DNA from: Microbacterium testaceum StLB037
Lineage (GTDB): Bacteria; Actinomycetota; Actinomycetes; Actinomycetales; Microbacteriaceae
NCBI RefSeq assembly: GCF_008763945.1
Contig: NZ_VTQH01000003.1
Span: 558,001 to 622,000 of the forward strand
Length of the DNA stretch: 64,000 nt
Direction of reading: 5' to 3'
Positions 45,388 to 55,421 of this stretch are shown here, one piece after another. Position 1 is the stretch's first letter; every line of letters starts with the position of its first letter. The position numbers were made by a program, and so were the translations under genes. The notes beneath the pieces were generated by a model. It saw nothing but the letters and a program-made list of their open reading frames with translations, did no database searches and had not been told where the DNA came from.

Positions 45388-46413
45388 ATGAGCGACACCG
45401 ACACCCCCGAGGCGACGGGGCGTGCCCCGAGCATCCGCGATGTCGCGCGGCTCGCCGGGGTGTCGTACCAGACCGTCTCTCGCGTGATCAACAACAGCAC
45501 GCAGCTGCGCCCCGAGACCGCGGCCAAGGTGCGCTCGGCGATCGCGGAACTGAAGTTCGTGCCCAATCAGGCCGCCCGGGCCCTCGCCACGAGTCGCTCG
45601 CGTCTCATCGGGGTGCTCGGTCCGCGCGCCACGACGCACGGCACCGCGTCGATGGTTCAAGCCATCGAATCGGCCGCCCGGGCCGCCGGCTACCGCCTCA
45701 CGGTCACGAACCTCGCCACCAGCGCCCCCGACGACGTGCGCGCGTCGATCGATCACCTCATGCAGCAGTCGATCGAGGGACTCATCGCCGTCGCCCCGCA
45801 GACGCGGGTCGTGCCCATCCTCGATGAGCTGAAGCTGCCGGTCCCGGTGCAGATCGTCGCCTCGACGGGAACCTCCACGACCCACAACGACCAGACCGCG
45901 GGTGCGCGCGCCGCCGTCCGCCACCTCATCGAGCTCGGTCACTCGCGCATCCTTCACATCGCCGGTCCCCGCGACTGGATCGAGGCCGATCATCGCATGC
46001 GCGGGTATCTGGCGGAGATGGATGCCAACGACCTCTCGCCGCGGCCGCCCGTCCTGGGCGATTGGACGGCGCAGTTCGGATTCGAAGCGGGTCTGGAGCT
46101 GTTGCGGACCGAAGATGCCACGGCGATCTTCGCGGGCAACGACCATATGGCGCTCGGGTTCATGCATGCCGTCAGAGCCATAGGTCGATCGGTGCCCGAG
46201 GACGTCTCGGTCGTCGGGTTCGACGACGTGCCCGAATCGGCCCACCTGTGGCCCCCGCTCACGACCGTGCGCCAGGACTTCGGGGGCATCGGAACACGCG
46301 CGGTCACCGACCTGCTGGCATCCCTCGGTGAGTCGAACGACGGCGGACAGGTGGTCGAACCCGACCACCTGCGCCTCATCGTGCGTTCGTCGACGGCGCC
46401 GCCCCGGGGCTGA
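45388..46413 (+). CDS. LacI-family regulator of the ChvE/Ggu-type importer
   Basis: A 341-residue regulator. The helix-turn-helix is SIRDVARLAGVSYQTVSRVINNS with hinge VPNQAARALATSRS; the effector domain contains HLMQQSIEGLIAVAPQ, RILHIAGPRDWIEADHRM and VVGFDDVPESAHLWPPLTTVRQD. ATG 45388 is preferred for its GAGGCGG ribosome site; ATG 45376 is in frame. Its gene directly precedes the sugar importer and shares the GTGAMCGGTCAC operator with it. Confidence 0.92.
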   Translation: MSDTDTPEATGRAPSIRDVARLAGVSYQTVSRVINNSTQLRPETAAKVRSAIAELKFVPNQAARALATSRSRLIGVLGPRATTHGTASMVQAIESAARAAGYRLTVTNLATSAPDDVRASIDHLMQQSIEGLIAVAPQTRVVPILDELKLPVPVQIVASTGTSTTHNDQTAGARAAVRHLIELGHSRILHIAGPRDWIEADHRMRGYLAEMDANDLSPRPPVLGDWTAQFGFEAGLELLRTEDATAIFAGNDHMALGFMHAVRAIGRSVPEDVSVVGFDDVPESAHLWPPLTTVRQDFGGIGTRAVTDLLASLGESNDGGQVVEPDHLRLIVRSSTAPPRG

Positions 46414-46470
46414 CCGCAGCCGGTCCCACGTCACGTTTCGGCAACGGCTGGGTATCGGGCGCGTCGGGAC

Positions 46471-46537
46471 TTGACAGTTCCTCCCGGCGGGGAGGTAGCA
46501 TCACTGACACAATGTGAACGGTCACATGACCGGGTCA
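46471..46537 (+). promoter_or_regulatory. Promoter and tandem operators of the sugar importer operon
   Basis: In the 316-nt spacer before the importer, TTGACA (46471-46476), 19 nt, TAGCAT (46496-46501) form the promoter; its spacer holds the palindrome CCTCCC/GGGAGG (46480-46495). GTGAACGGTCAC (46514-46525) and TGACCGGGTCA (46527-46537) follow as two LacI-type half-site pairs. The remaining ~190 nt before GTG 46730 is an untranslated leader with no obvious structure. Confidence 0.72.
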
Positions 46538-46729
46538 CACGGCCGACGGGACTCGCTGCGGAGCGGATCCGTCGAGACGAAGAAGTTTCGAACGACGCGG
46601 GATCACACCGCCTCGCCGAGGGCCTTCGTTTCGCCCCCGAGACCGTGCGCCCTGCCGTGCCCGTCAGCACTGCCCGCGGTGGGCTCCAGGGGGAGGCGCC
46701 GCGACAACCACCCAATGGAGGGAACCAGA

Positions 46730-47848
46730 GTGAAGAAGCACAGCATGCTCAAGGCGATCGCGGGAGCGGGCGTCCTCGCGCTCGGCATCGGCCTCGCCGG
46801 TTGCGCGGGAGACCGCACCGGCAACAGCGCCGGCGGCGAGCAGGAAGCCGGCGGCACCATCGGCGTCGCCATGCCCACGCAGCAGTCGGAGCGGTGGATC
46901 GCCGACGGCAACAACGTCAAGTCGCAGCTCGAGGAGCTCGGCTACCAGGTCGACCTGCAGTACGCGAACGACGACATCCCCACCCAGGTCTCGCAGATCG
47001 AGAACATGATCACCACGGGCGCCAAGGCCCTGATCGTCGCCTCGATCGACGGCACCACGCTCACCGACGTGCTGCAGCAGGCCAAGGACGCGAACATCCC
47101 CGTCATCGCGTACGACCGCCTCATCAACGGCACCGAGAACGTCGACTACTACACGACCTTCGACAACTACAAGGTCGGCGTGCAGCAGGCCACCTCGCTG
47201 CTGACCGGCCTCGGCGTCCTCGACGCTTCGGGCAAGGAGACCGGCGCCACCGGCCCCTTCAACATCGAGCTGTTCGCCGGTAGCCCCGACGACAACAACG
47301 CCACGTTCTTCTGGAACGGTGCGATCGACACGCTCAAGCCCTACATGGACAAGGGCGTGCTCGTTGTGCCCTCCGGCCAGACCGACTTCGGCCAGGCGGC
47401 CATCCTCCGCTGGCTGCCCGAGACGGCGCAGAAGCGCATGGAGAACATCCTCACCGTCATCGGCGGCACCAAGCTCAACGGTGTGCTCTCGCCCTACGAC
47501 GGTCTGTCGATCGGCATCATCTCGGCCCTCACCTCGGGTGGCTACGCCGCCAACGCCCTCCCCGTCATCACGGGTCAGGACGCCGAGGCCGGCTCGATCA
47601 AGTCGATCATCGCCGGTGAGCAGTACTCGACGATCTTCAAGGACACGCGCGAGCTCGCCAAGCAGGCCGTGACCATGGTCGACGACATCCGTAAGGGCGA
47701 GACCCCCGAGACGAACGACACCAAGACGTACGACAACGGCAAGAAGGTCGTCCCCTCGTACCTCCTGCAGTCGACGATCGTCACCAAGGACAACTACAAG
47801 GAAGTCCTCATCGACAGCGGTTACTACACCGAGGACGACCTCAAGTAA
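46730..47848 (+). CDS. Multiple-sugar-binding lipoprotein, ChvE-like
   Basis: A 372-residue binding protein. The leader [21 protein letters not shown] ends in the lipobox LAGC. The mature part ([71 protein letters not shown]) matches the ChvE/multiple monosaccharide group. GTG 46730 follows GGAGGG by 7 nt. It is the first gene of a binding protein/ATPase/permease operon, separated from the ATPase by two hairpins that may raise its share of mRNA. Confidence 0.93.
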   Translation: MKKHSMLKAIAGAGVLALGIGLAGCAGDRTGNSAGGEQEAGGTIGVAMPTQQSERWIADGNNVKSQLEELGYQVDLQYANDDIPTQVSQIENMITTGAKALIVASIDGTTLTDVLQQAKDANIPVIAYDRLINGTENVDYYTTFDNYKVGVQQATSLLTGLGVLDASGKETGATGPFNIELFAGSPDDNNATFFWNGAIDTLKPYMDKGVLVVPSGQTDFGQAAILRWLPETAQKRMENILTVIGGTKLNGVLSPYDGLSIGIISALTSGGYAANALPVITGQDAEAGSIKSIIAGEQYSTIFKDTRELAKQAVTMVDDIRKGETPETNDTKTYDNGKKVVPSYLLQSTIVTKDNYKEVLIDSGYYTEDDLK

Positions 47849-47854
47849 TCCCCC

Positions 47855-47915
47855 GGAGGGGCGCTGAGCCCCTCCGCCCCGCCTCCGCCGCGGCCCCTCG
47901 GGTCGCGGCGGAGGC
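47855..47915 (+). terminator. Two consecutive hairpins between binding protein and ATPase genes
   Basis: GGAGGGGC (47855-47862)/GCCCCTCC (47868-47875) with a 5-nt loop, then GCCTCCGCCGCG (47881-47892)/CGCGGCGGAGGC (47904-47915), a perfect 12-bp stem. No T tract. They probably stabilise the upstream mRNA or cause partial termination, giving excess binding protein. Confidence 0.65.
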
Positions 47916-47990
47916 TCCCGCGGGTCCGCGGCATCCCGCACCCGCCCCACATTCCCACCGGCCATCCGCCGGTTCTGCAAGGAGGACCTC

Positions 47991-49521
<1,531 letters not shown>

Positions 49522-49535
<14 letters not shown>

Positions 49536-50787
49536 CAACACCGTGACCCCGAAGGGTCCCGCCACGCCGAAGGGTCCCGTCGGCGGCGGTGCCGGCAGCG
49601 GTGCCGGCGGCATCGTGCAGTTCTTCACCTCGCGCCTGCGCGAGATCGGCATCTTCATCGCGCTGATCGTGATCGTGCTGCTCTTCCAGGCGCTGACCGG
49701 CGGTCGTCTGCTCACCGCGGGCAACGTGTCGAACATCATCGTCCAGAACAGCTACATCCTGATCCTCGCGATCGGCATGGTGATGATCATCATCGCCGGC
49801 CACATCGACCTGTCGGTCGGTTCGGTCGCCGCCTTCGTCGGCGCCGTCTCGGGTGTGCTCATCGTCCAGTGGGGTCTGCCCTGGTGGCTGGGCATCGCCC
49901 TCTCGCTGCTCCTGGGTGCCGTGGTCGGCATGTGGCAGGGATTCTGGGTGGCCTACATCGGCATCCCGGCGTTCATCGTGACCCTCGCGGGCATGCTGCT
50001 CTTCCGCGGTCTGACGCAGATGACCCTGGGCAACACCCAGATCACGCCGTTCCCGACCGAGTACCGCGCCCTCGGCGGCGGCTACCTGTTCCCCGACCTG
50101 TTCCCGGCGGCCACGTCGCCGGCCGAATGGATCACGGTCGCCCTCGGCGTGCTGACCCTGGTGCTGTTCGTCGTCTCGCAGGTGCGCCAGCGCGCCAAGC
50201 GCGCCGCCCTCGAGCTGCAGAACGAGCCGCAGGTCGCCTTCCTGGTCAAGGTCATCGGTGGCGGCGCGCTCATCGCGTACCTCACCTACCTGCTGGGTGT
50301 GGCTCCCGGCTCGCGCGGCACGCCCATCGTGCTCGTCGTCCTCGCTCTGCTGATCATCGGCTACTCCACGGTCATGAGCCGCAGCGTCTTCGGCCGCCAC
50401 ATCTACGCGCTCGGTGGCAACCGCACCGCCGCGAAGCTCTCGGGCATCAACACCCGCCGTGTGGACTTCCTGCTGTTCGTCAACATGGGCGTGCTCGCGG
50501 CCCTCGCCGGCATCGTCTTCACGGGTCGCCTGAACTCCGCCGGTCCCGGCGCCGGAAACCTCTTCGAGCTGGATGCCATCGCCGCATCCTTCATCGGTGG
50601 AGCGGCCGTGCAGGGTGGTGTCGGCCGCGTGGTCGGCGCGATCGCCGGTGGTCTGGTCATGGGTGTGCTCAACAACGGCATGTCGCTCATGGGTATCTCG
50701 ACCGACGTCCAGCAGTTCATCAAGGGTCTCGTGCTGCTGCTGGCCGTGGCCTTCGACGTGTGGAACAAGAACCGCACCCGCGGTTGA
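49522..50787 (+). CDS. Sugar ABC transporter permease, GguB/MmsB-like
   Basis: A 421-residue permease of the RbsC/XylH class with 8 to 10 hydrophobic segments. [44 protein letters not shown] and [35 protein letters not shown] are family hallmarks. The N-terminal 30 residues are Gly/Pro-rich with a repeated PKGP. It closes the ChvE-GguA-GguB-like importer. Confidence 0.94.
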
Positions 50788-50904
50788 TCCCCGCTCGCTG
50801 ATCGAACGCCCCGTCGCCCCGTGCGGCGGGGCGTTCGTGCGTGGGCGCCCCGCGCCCGCACCCGCCCCACCCCGCCCCGCGTCCCAGCCCCCCGCCCCGC
50901 ACCC

Positions 50905-50967
50905 GCGTGAGGGGTCGTTTTCTGTCGCCCCGCATCGAGCTCGGCGACACGAAACGACCCCTCACGC
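50905..50967. repeat. Long imperfect palindrome after the sugar importer operon
   Basis: Two 24-bp arms (50905-50928 and 50944-50967) match at 22 of 24 positions around a 15-nt centre; the core is GAGGGGTCGTTT and the inner arm ends CTGTCGC, as in the family at 53.9, 55.4 and 59.7 kb. It is the only clear structure in the 258-nt spacer before the sensor kinase. Confidence 0.75.
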
Positions 50968-51045
50968 GACGTTTCGGGATAACCCGAACGGCGACGGGGG
51001 CTGACCGGGCGGTGCCCGCGCGGGCACCCCCTTAGCGTGGAACCC

Positions 51046-52371
51046 ATGACCACGGCATCCGTCCTCCCGCCCCCGCCCCCCGGCGCCTCCGCCCCGCGCG
51101 TCGAGGCGCCCGCCACCACGGTCGCCGTGCCGCCGAAGGTGCGCGTCACCTCCTTCCGCCGGATCGCGGGAGCAGCCGCGCACCTCGCGGCCCTGGGCGT
51201 CGTCGGCCCCGCCGTCTTCACGGCGCTGTTCAGCCTGTTCGGCTCGGGCTTCGGCCTGCTGCCCGCGCTGCTGATCGGCGTGGTGGTCCTCGTCGGATTC
51301 GTCTACGCGCTCTTCGCGGTGGCCTGGTTCGAGCGGGCTCGCGTCGACGGACTCTACGGCCTGGGGCTCACCGGCCTGCGTCCGCGCCGCAGCCCCAAGA
51401 CCGGCTTCGTCGGGGTGCTGCACACCATCTGGCTGCAGGCCATCGACCCGCTGCAGTGGCGCGCCGTGGCCTCGTTCGCCATCTCGACCGTCCTGGGGCT
51501 GCTCACGATCACGGCGATCAGCATCGTATCGTGGGGCATCGGCGTCGCGATCAGCCCGATCTTCGGCTGGTCCGACACGCGTCTGTTCGGCATCCTGCCG
51601 CTGCCGGGAATCGCCGCGCCCCTGACCGGGGTGGCCGCGATCGTCGTCGCGCTAGGTGCCATCGTCGGCCTCGCCGTCCTGCACGGCGTGATCGTGCGGG
51701 CGATGTTCGTCCCCTCCCGCGAGGCGCAGCTGCTCGAGCAGGCCCGCACGTCCGACACGCGCCGCGCCGGCGCCGTCCGCGCCGCCGAGGTCGAGCGCAC
51801 GCGCATCGAGCGCGATCTGCACGACGGCGTCCAGCCGCGACTGGTGTCGATCGGTATGACGCTGGGCCTCGCCCAGACCAAGATCGACGACGACCCCGAG
51901 GCCGCGAAGGCGCTCGTCGCCGAGGCGCACGCGTCGACGAAGTCGGCCATCACCGAGCTCCGGCAGCTCGCCCGCGGCATCCACGCCTCGGTGCTCGAAG
52001 ACAGGGGATTGGATGCCGCCCTCTCGGCGTTGGCATCCCGATCGCACATTCCGGTGACCCTCGACGTCCGGCTACCGCGTCGCTGCGGTCGAGCGGCGGA
52101 AGAGGCCGTCTACTTCGCCATCGCCGAGACGCTGACCAACGCGGCGAAGCACTCCCGCGCCGCCGCGTGCCGCGTCGATGTGCGCGTGCGCGACGACGGC
52201 TCGCTCTGGGCGCGCGTCGAGGACGACGGTCTGGGCGGTGCCCGGGTGGTTCCCGGGGGCGGTCTCGACGGCATCGTCAACCGCGTCACCGCCGCGGGCG
52301 GAACCGCCCGCATAGACAGCCCGCAGGGCGGACCCACGACGGTGGAGGTGAACGTCCCGTGCGCATCCTGA
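51046..52371 (+). CDS. Two-component sensor histidine kinase (NarL/DesK type)
   Basis: A 441-residue kinase. A Pro-rich N-terminus leads to four or so membrane segments (about residues 42-95 and 140-215), then a HisKA_3 domain with His259 in ERTRIERDLHDGVQPRLVS and an ATPase domain (AETLTNAAKHSRA, VEDDGLGGARVVPGGGLDGI). ATG 51046 is chosen because TAGCGT (51033-51038) lies 7 nt before it; GTG 51037 is in frame inside that -10. The stop overlaps the regulator gene by 13 bp. Confidence 0.93.
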   Translation: MTTASVLPPPPPGASAPRVEAPATTVAVPPKVRVTSFRRIAGAAAHLAALGVVGPAVFTALFSLFGSGFGLLPALLIGVVVLVGFVYALFAVAWFERARVDGLYGLGLTGLRPRRSPKTGFVGVLHTIWLQAIDPLQWRAVASFAISTVLGLLTITAISIVSWGIGVAISPIFGWSDTRLFGILPLPGIAAPLTGVAAIVVALGAIVGLAVLHGVIVRAMFVPSREAQLLEQARTSDTRRAGAVRAAEVERTRIERDLHDGVQPRLVSIGMTLGLAQTKIDDDPEAAKALVAEAHASTKSAITELRQLARGIHASVLEDRGLDAALSALASRSHIPVTLDVRLPRRCGRAAEEAVYFAIAETLTNAAKHSRAAACRVDVRVRDDGSLWARVEDDGLGGARVVPGGGLDGIVNRVTAAGGTARIDSPQGGPTTVEVNVPCAS

Positions 52372-53024
52372 TCTGCGAGGACTCCGTGCTGCTGCGCGAG
52401 GGGCTCGTGCGTCTGCTCGCCGACGACGGTCACGAGGTCGTCGCGGCGCTGCCGGATGCCGCCGGCCTCGAGGCCGCCGTGGACGACACCGCCCCGCAGC
52501 TGTGCATCCTCGACGTGCGGCTGCCGCCGACCTGGACCGACGAGGGCATCCGCGCGGCGATCGCGCTGAGGTCCCGGCATCCGGGGCTCGCCGTCCTCGT
52601 CCTGTCGCAATATGTCGAGGAGCGCTACGCGAGCGATCTGATCGCCGACGGGCAGGGTGCGCTCGGCTATCTGCTGAAGGACCGGGTGGCCGACGTTGCG
52701 GACTTCCTCGCCGCGGTGGCCTCGATCGCCGGGGGCGCCACGGTGCTCGACCCCGAGGTCGTAGCGCAGTTGCTCACGCGGCGGCGCCGCGACGAACGGC
52801 TGCAGAGCCTCACCGAACGGGAGCGTTCTGTGCTCGCCCTGATCGCCGAGGGTCGTTCGAACCAGGCCATCGCCCAGGCGCTCTTCGTCTCGGAGGCCAG
52901 CGTCGAGAAGTACATCACCGCAATCTTCACCAAGCTCGGCCTCGAGCAGGACGAGACCGGCAACCGCCGCGTCATCGCCGCCCTCGTGCACCTGGGCCAC
53001 GATCACACCGGAGCCACCCCATGA
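52359..53024 (+). CDS. LuxR/NarL-family response regulator
   Basis: A 221-residue regulator. The receiver has the acidic pair in MRILICEDSVLLREG, phospho-acceptor Asp52 in LCILDVRLPP and the switch Lys in GYLLKDRV. The C-terminal LuxR helix-turn-helix is LTERERSVLALIAEGRSNQAIAQALFVSEASVEKYITAIFTKL. GTG 52359 overlaps the kinase end, and its TGA overlaps the next ATG, so kinase, regulator and membrane protein are made together. Confidence 0.95.
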   Translation: MRILICEDSVLLREGLVRLLADDGHEVVAALPDAAGLEAAVDDTAPQLCILDVRLPPTWTDEGIRAAIALRSRHPGLAVLVLSQYVEERYASDLIADGQGALGYLLKDRVADVADFLAAVASIAGGATVLDPEVVAQLLTRRRRDERLQSLTERERSVLALIAEGRSNQAIAQALFVSEASVEKYITAIFTKLGLEQDETGNRRVIAALVHLGHDHTGATP

Positions 53025-53881
53025 CCACGCCCTCGCCCCTCTCCGCCCCTCCGTCCCCCGAGCCGCCACAGCGTCGCGGCCCGGCGTTCACGGTGTCGGT
53101 CGTCACGATCGTCGTCGGATCGGTGGTCGCCCTCGGAACCCTCGTCGGTACCGGTGTCCCTGCCGTCGCGAGCCTGGTGGATTGGCGCGGCCAGGCGACC
53201 TCGTACGACAGCTCCACCTCCGATGACGCCACCGGCGACGTCATGTCTCAGCTCGCCGACCTCGACGTCGAGCTGGCCGGCGGCTCGCTGACGATCGAGT
53301 TCGGCGACGTGCCCTCCGCACGTCTCGACGCCGATGATCGCGGGCGCAGGGGCTGGACCTTCGAGCGCTCCGGGGACTCGCTCCGCGTCGCGTCGCCCTC
53401 GGGCTCGTTCGTCGGGTGGGGGACCGGGTCGCGGGCGACGCTCGTGCTGCCCCGCGATCTCGACGGTGCCGGCGTGCGCGCGGACATCCGCGTCACCGGA
53501 GGATCGCTCGAGGCGACGGGTGGCTTCGGCGACGTGCGGGTGGAGGTCGCCGGTGGCACCGCCTCGCTCGATGGATCCGCGCGCGATGTCGACCTCGCGG
53601 TGACCGGCGGTTCGGCGTCGGCGCGGGTCGCCGACGTCGAGACCACGTCGTTCGAGGTCGCCGGCGGCGAGCTGACCGCACGGCTGAGCGGCGTCGCCCC
53701 GACCCGCACCGACGTCGAGGTGACCGCGGGCTCGGCCGACGTCATGCTGCCCGACGACGAGTACGACGTCCACCTCGACGACGGCATGGGCTCGGTCGAC
53801 AACGGCCTGCGCACGAGCTCGACGGCTTCCGCCGAGGTCGACGTCACCGCGACGATGGGCTCGGTGCGCTTGCGCTCCTGA
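53021..53881 (+). CDS. Membrane-anchored DUF4097/adhesin-like beta-repeat protein
   Basis: A 286-residue protein with one membrane anchor (about 23-47, FTVSVVTIVVGSVVALGTLV) and an outward beta-rich domain with repeating strands (VELAGGSLTIEFG, VRVEVAGGTASLDG, VDLAVTGGSASARV, FEVAGGELTARLSG, TDVEVTAGSADVML). This is the DUF4097/LiaG-type solenoid. ATG 53021 overlaps the response regulator stop (ATGA), suggesting a target or accessory of an envelope-stress two-component system. Confidence 0.82.
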   Translation: MTTPSPLSAPPSPEPPQRRGPAFTVSVVTIVVGSVVALGTLVGTGVPAVASLVDWRGQATSYDSSTSDDATGDVMSQLADLDVELAGGSLTIEFGDVPSARLDADDRGRRGWTFERSGDSLRVASPSGSFVGWGTGSRATLVLPRDLDGAGVRADIRVTGGSLEATGGFGDVRVEVAGGTASLDGSARDVDLAVTGGSASARVADVETTSFEVAGGELTARLSGVAPTRTDVEVTAGSADVMLPDDEYDVHLDDGMGSVDNGLRTSSTASAEVDVTATMGSVRLRS

Positions 53882-53895
53882 GGTCGACACACGAC

Positions 53896-53961
53896 GCGCG
53901 AGTCGCCAGAATCCGTCGCTTCCGGGCATGCCCGGGCGACAGATCCTGGCGACTCACGCGC
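53896..53961. repeat. Palindromic repeat, GCGAGTCGCCA family, copy 1
   Basis: Arms 53896-53919 and 53936-53961 are inverted copies built as GAGTCGCCA, six variable bases, GTCGC; the centre is the perfect palindrome CCGGGCATGCCCGG (53922-53935). The second arm covers the stop codon of the EamA gene. It lies at a convergent junction. Confidence 0.8.
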
Positions 53962-54823
53962 TTTTCGGTGCCTGCGCCGCTCGCCCCGGACGCGAGGCGG
54001 CGATGGCCGCCAGCACCAGGACGATCCCCACGATCTGTGCGGCACCGAGCGACTCGCCGGCCACCAGCACCCCGAGCAGCACGCCGGTCACCGGGTTGAG
54101 GAGCCCGATGAGCCCGACCGTCCCCGCGGGGAGGTGCCGCAGGCCGGTGAAGTAGCAGACGAAGGCCAGCGCCGTCGCGATGACCGCGATCCCCGCGTAG
54201 GCGACGGCGCCCGCGGCATCCACTCTCGGGGTTGCGCCCTCGACGACGACGGCCGCGACCGTCAGGGCCAGCCCGCCCGCGATGAGCTGCCAGGCGGTCG
54301 TCGCGAGCAGGGGGACCTCGTCGCGCCAGCGCGTGGCGAGGATGCCGCCGAGTGAGAACACCAGCAGGGCCGTCGCCGAGATGGCGATGCCGAGCGGGGG
54401 GACGACTCCCGTGCTCCAGCCCACCACCAACACGACACCGACGACCCCGAGCAGCGTGCCCGCGGCCCACCGCAGGGTGGGGCGTTGGCCGAGCAGCGGC
54501 CAGGCGAGTCCCGCGAGGGTGAGGGGCGACAGCGCCATGACCGACGAGGCGATCGACGACGGGAGCAACTGCGCGGCGAGGTAGACGAGCACGAAGAACG
54601 CGCCGAAGTTGAGCAGCCCGAGAACCAGGGCCTTTCCCCACCAGGTACCGCGCGGTCGGCGGCGCGCGAGTGCCCACAGCAGCAGACCCGCCGGAAGGGC
54701 TCGCAGAGCCGCGCCCCACAGTGGCGCATCGGCCGGCAGGAAATGCCGCGTCACGACGTAGGTCGCCCCCCACGCGATCGGGGCGACGGCGGTGACGGCG
54801 ACGAGACGCCATTTATCTTCCAT
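53954..54823 (-). CDS. EamA/DMT-family transporter
   Basis: A 289-residue protein with ten hydrophobic segments in two EamA repeats: IAWGATYVVTRHFLPADAP starts the first, GLRHLPAGTVGLIGLLNPVTGVLLGVLVAGE ends the second. Such proteins export metabolites or drugs. ATG 54823 sits in the centre of a CTTCCATGGAAG operator and 7 nt after TATAGT (54836-54831), so the mRNA is probably leaderless and the operator covers its first codons. Divergent from the MarR gene. Confidence 0.92.
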   Translation of the reverse strand: MEDKWRLVAVTAVAPIAWGATYVVTRHFLPADAPLWGAALRALPAGLLLWALARRRPRGTWWGKALVLGLLNFGAFFVLVYLAAQLLPSSIASSVMALSPLTLAGLAWPLLGQRPTLRWAAGTLLGVVGVVLVVGWSTGVVPPLGIAISATALLVFSLGGILATRWRDEVPLLATTAWQLIAGGLALTVAAVVVEGATPRVDAAGAVAYAGIAVIATALAFVCYFTGLRHLPAGTVGLIGLLNPVTGVLLGVLVAGESLGAAQIVGIVLVLAAIAASRPGRAAQAPKSA

Positions 54824-54849
54824 GGAAGGCACTATATCTTCTGTGGAAG
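54817..54849. promoter_or_regulatory. Paired MarR operators between eamA-like and marR-like genes
   Basis: CTTCCATGGAAG (54817-54828) is a perfect palindrome; CTTCTGTGGAAG (54838-54849) repeats its arms. Centres are 21 bp apart, two helical turns. The first overlaps the EamA start codon and the second abuts the MarR -10 (TAGAGT, 54851-54856), so one protein could repress both genes. Confidence 0.75.
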
Positions 54850-54862
54850 GTAGAGTGGACCC

Positions 54863-55354
54863 ATGGATGCCGATCACGTCGACGACATCGTCGAGGAATG
54901 GGCCGCCGAACGCCCTGACGTCGACGCTTCTCCGATGCAGGTAATCGGACGACTCAGCCGTATCGCGGCTCACCTCGACACCGAGCTGCTCGGAGTCTTC
55001 CGGCGGTACGACCTGGGGGAGGGGGAGTTCGACATCCTGGCGACCCTGCGCTGCGGCGGCGAGCCCTACGCGCGCACCCCGGGCGAGCTGGCCCGCCACA
55101 CGATGGTGACGACGGGCGCGGTGACGAAGCGGGTCGACCGGCTCGTGGCATCCGGTCTCGTCTCCCGCAGCGCCAGCGGCGACGACGGGCGGGGGCGGGT
55201 CATCTCGCTCACTCCCGAGGGGCGTCGGGTCATCGACGAGGCGCTGGCCGACCATCTCGCGAACGAGGAGCGGCTGCTCTCCGGTCTCGACGCCGACCAG
55301 CGTCGAACGCTGGAGGCACTGCTGCGTTCGTGGGGGACGGCGCTCGGCGTCTGA
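54863..55354 (+). CDS. MarR-family transcriptional regulator
   Basis: A 163-residue regulator with the winged helix YARTPGELARHTMVTTGAVTKRVDRLVASGLVSRSAS, wing DDGRGRVISLTPEGRRVIDEA, and N- and C-terminal dimerisation helices. ATG 54863 stands 6 nt after TAGAGT, leaderless. It probably represses itself and the divergent EamA exporter through the paired operators and releases on binding a ligand, typical for MarR-exporter pairs. Confidence 0.92.
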   Translation: MDADHVDDIVEEWAAERPDVDASPMQVIGRLSRIAAHLDTELLGVFRRYDLGEGEFDILATLRCGGEPYARTPGELARHTMVTTGAVTKRVDRLVASGLVSRSASGDDGRGRVISLTPEGRRVIDEALADHLANEERLLSGLDADQRRTLEALLRSWGTALGV

Positions 55355-55365
55355 CTCAGGCGCGC

Positions 55366-55421
55366 GAGTCGCCAAGAACTGTCGCTTCACGGGCCCCCGG
55401 AGCGACAGTTCTTGGCGAGTC
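55366..55421. repeat. Palindromic repeat, GCGAGTCGCCA family, copy 2
   Basis: Arms 55366-55386 and 55401-55421 pair at 20 of 21 positions: GAGTCGCCA, AGAACT, GTCGCT. It lies at the marR-hrpA convergent junction and its second arm runs into the hrpA stop codon. Confidence 0.8.

Noticed and set aside
46494..46508. TGTCAGTG on the minus strand (46508-46501), a perfect damage-motif octamer
   Set aside because: The hexamer 8 nt downstream is TCCCCG, no -10, and no minus-strand gene begins nearby.
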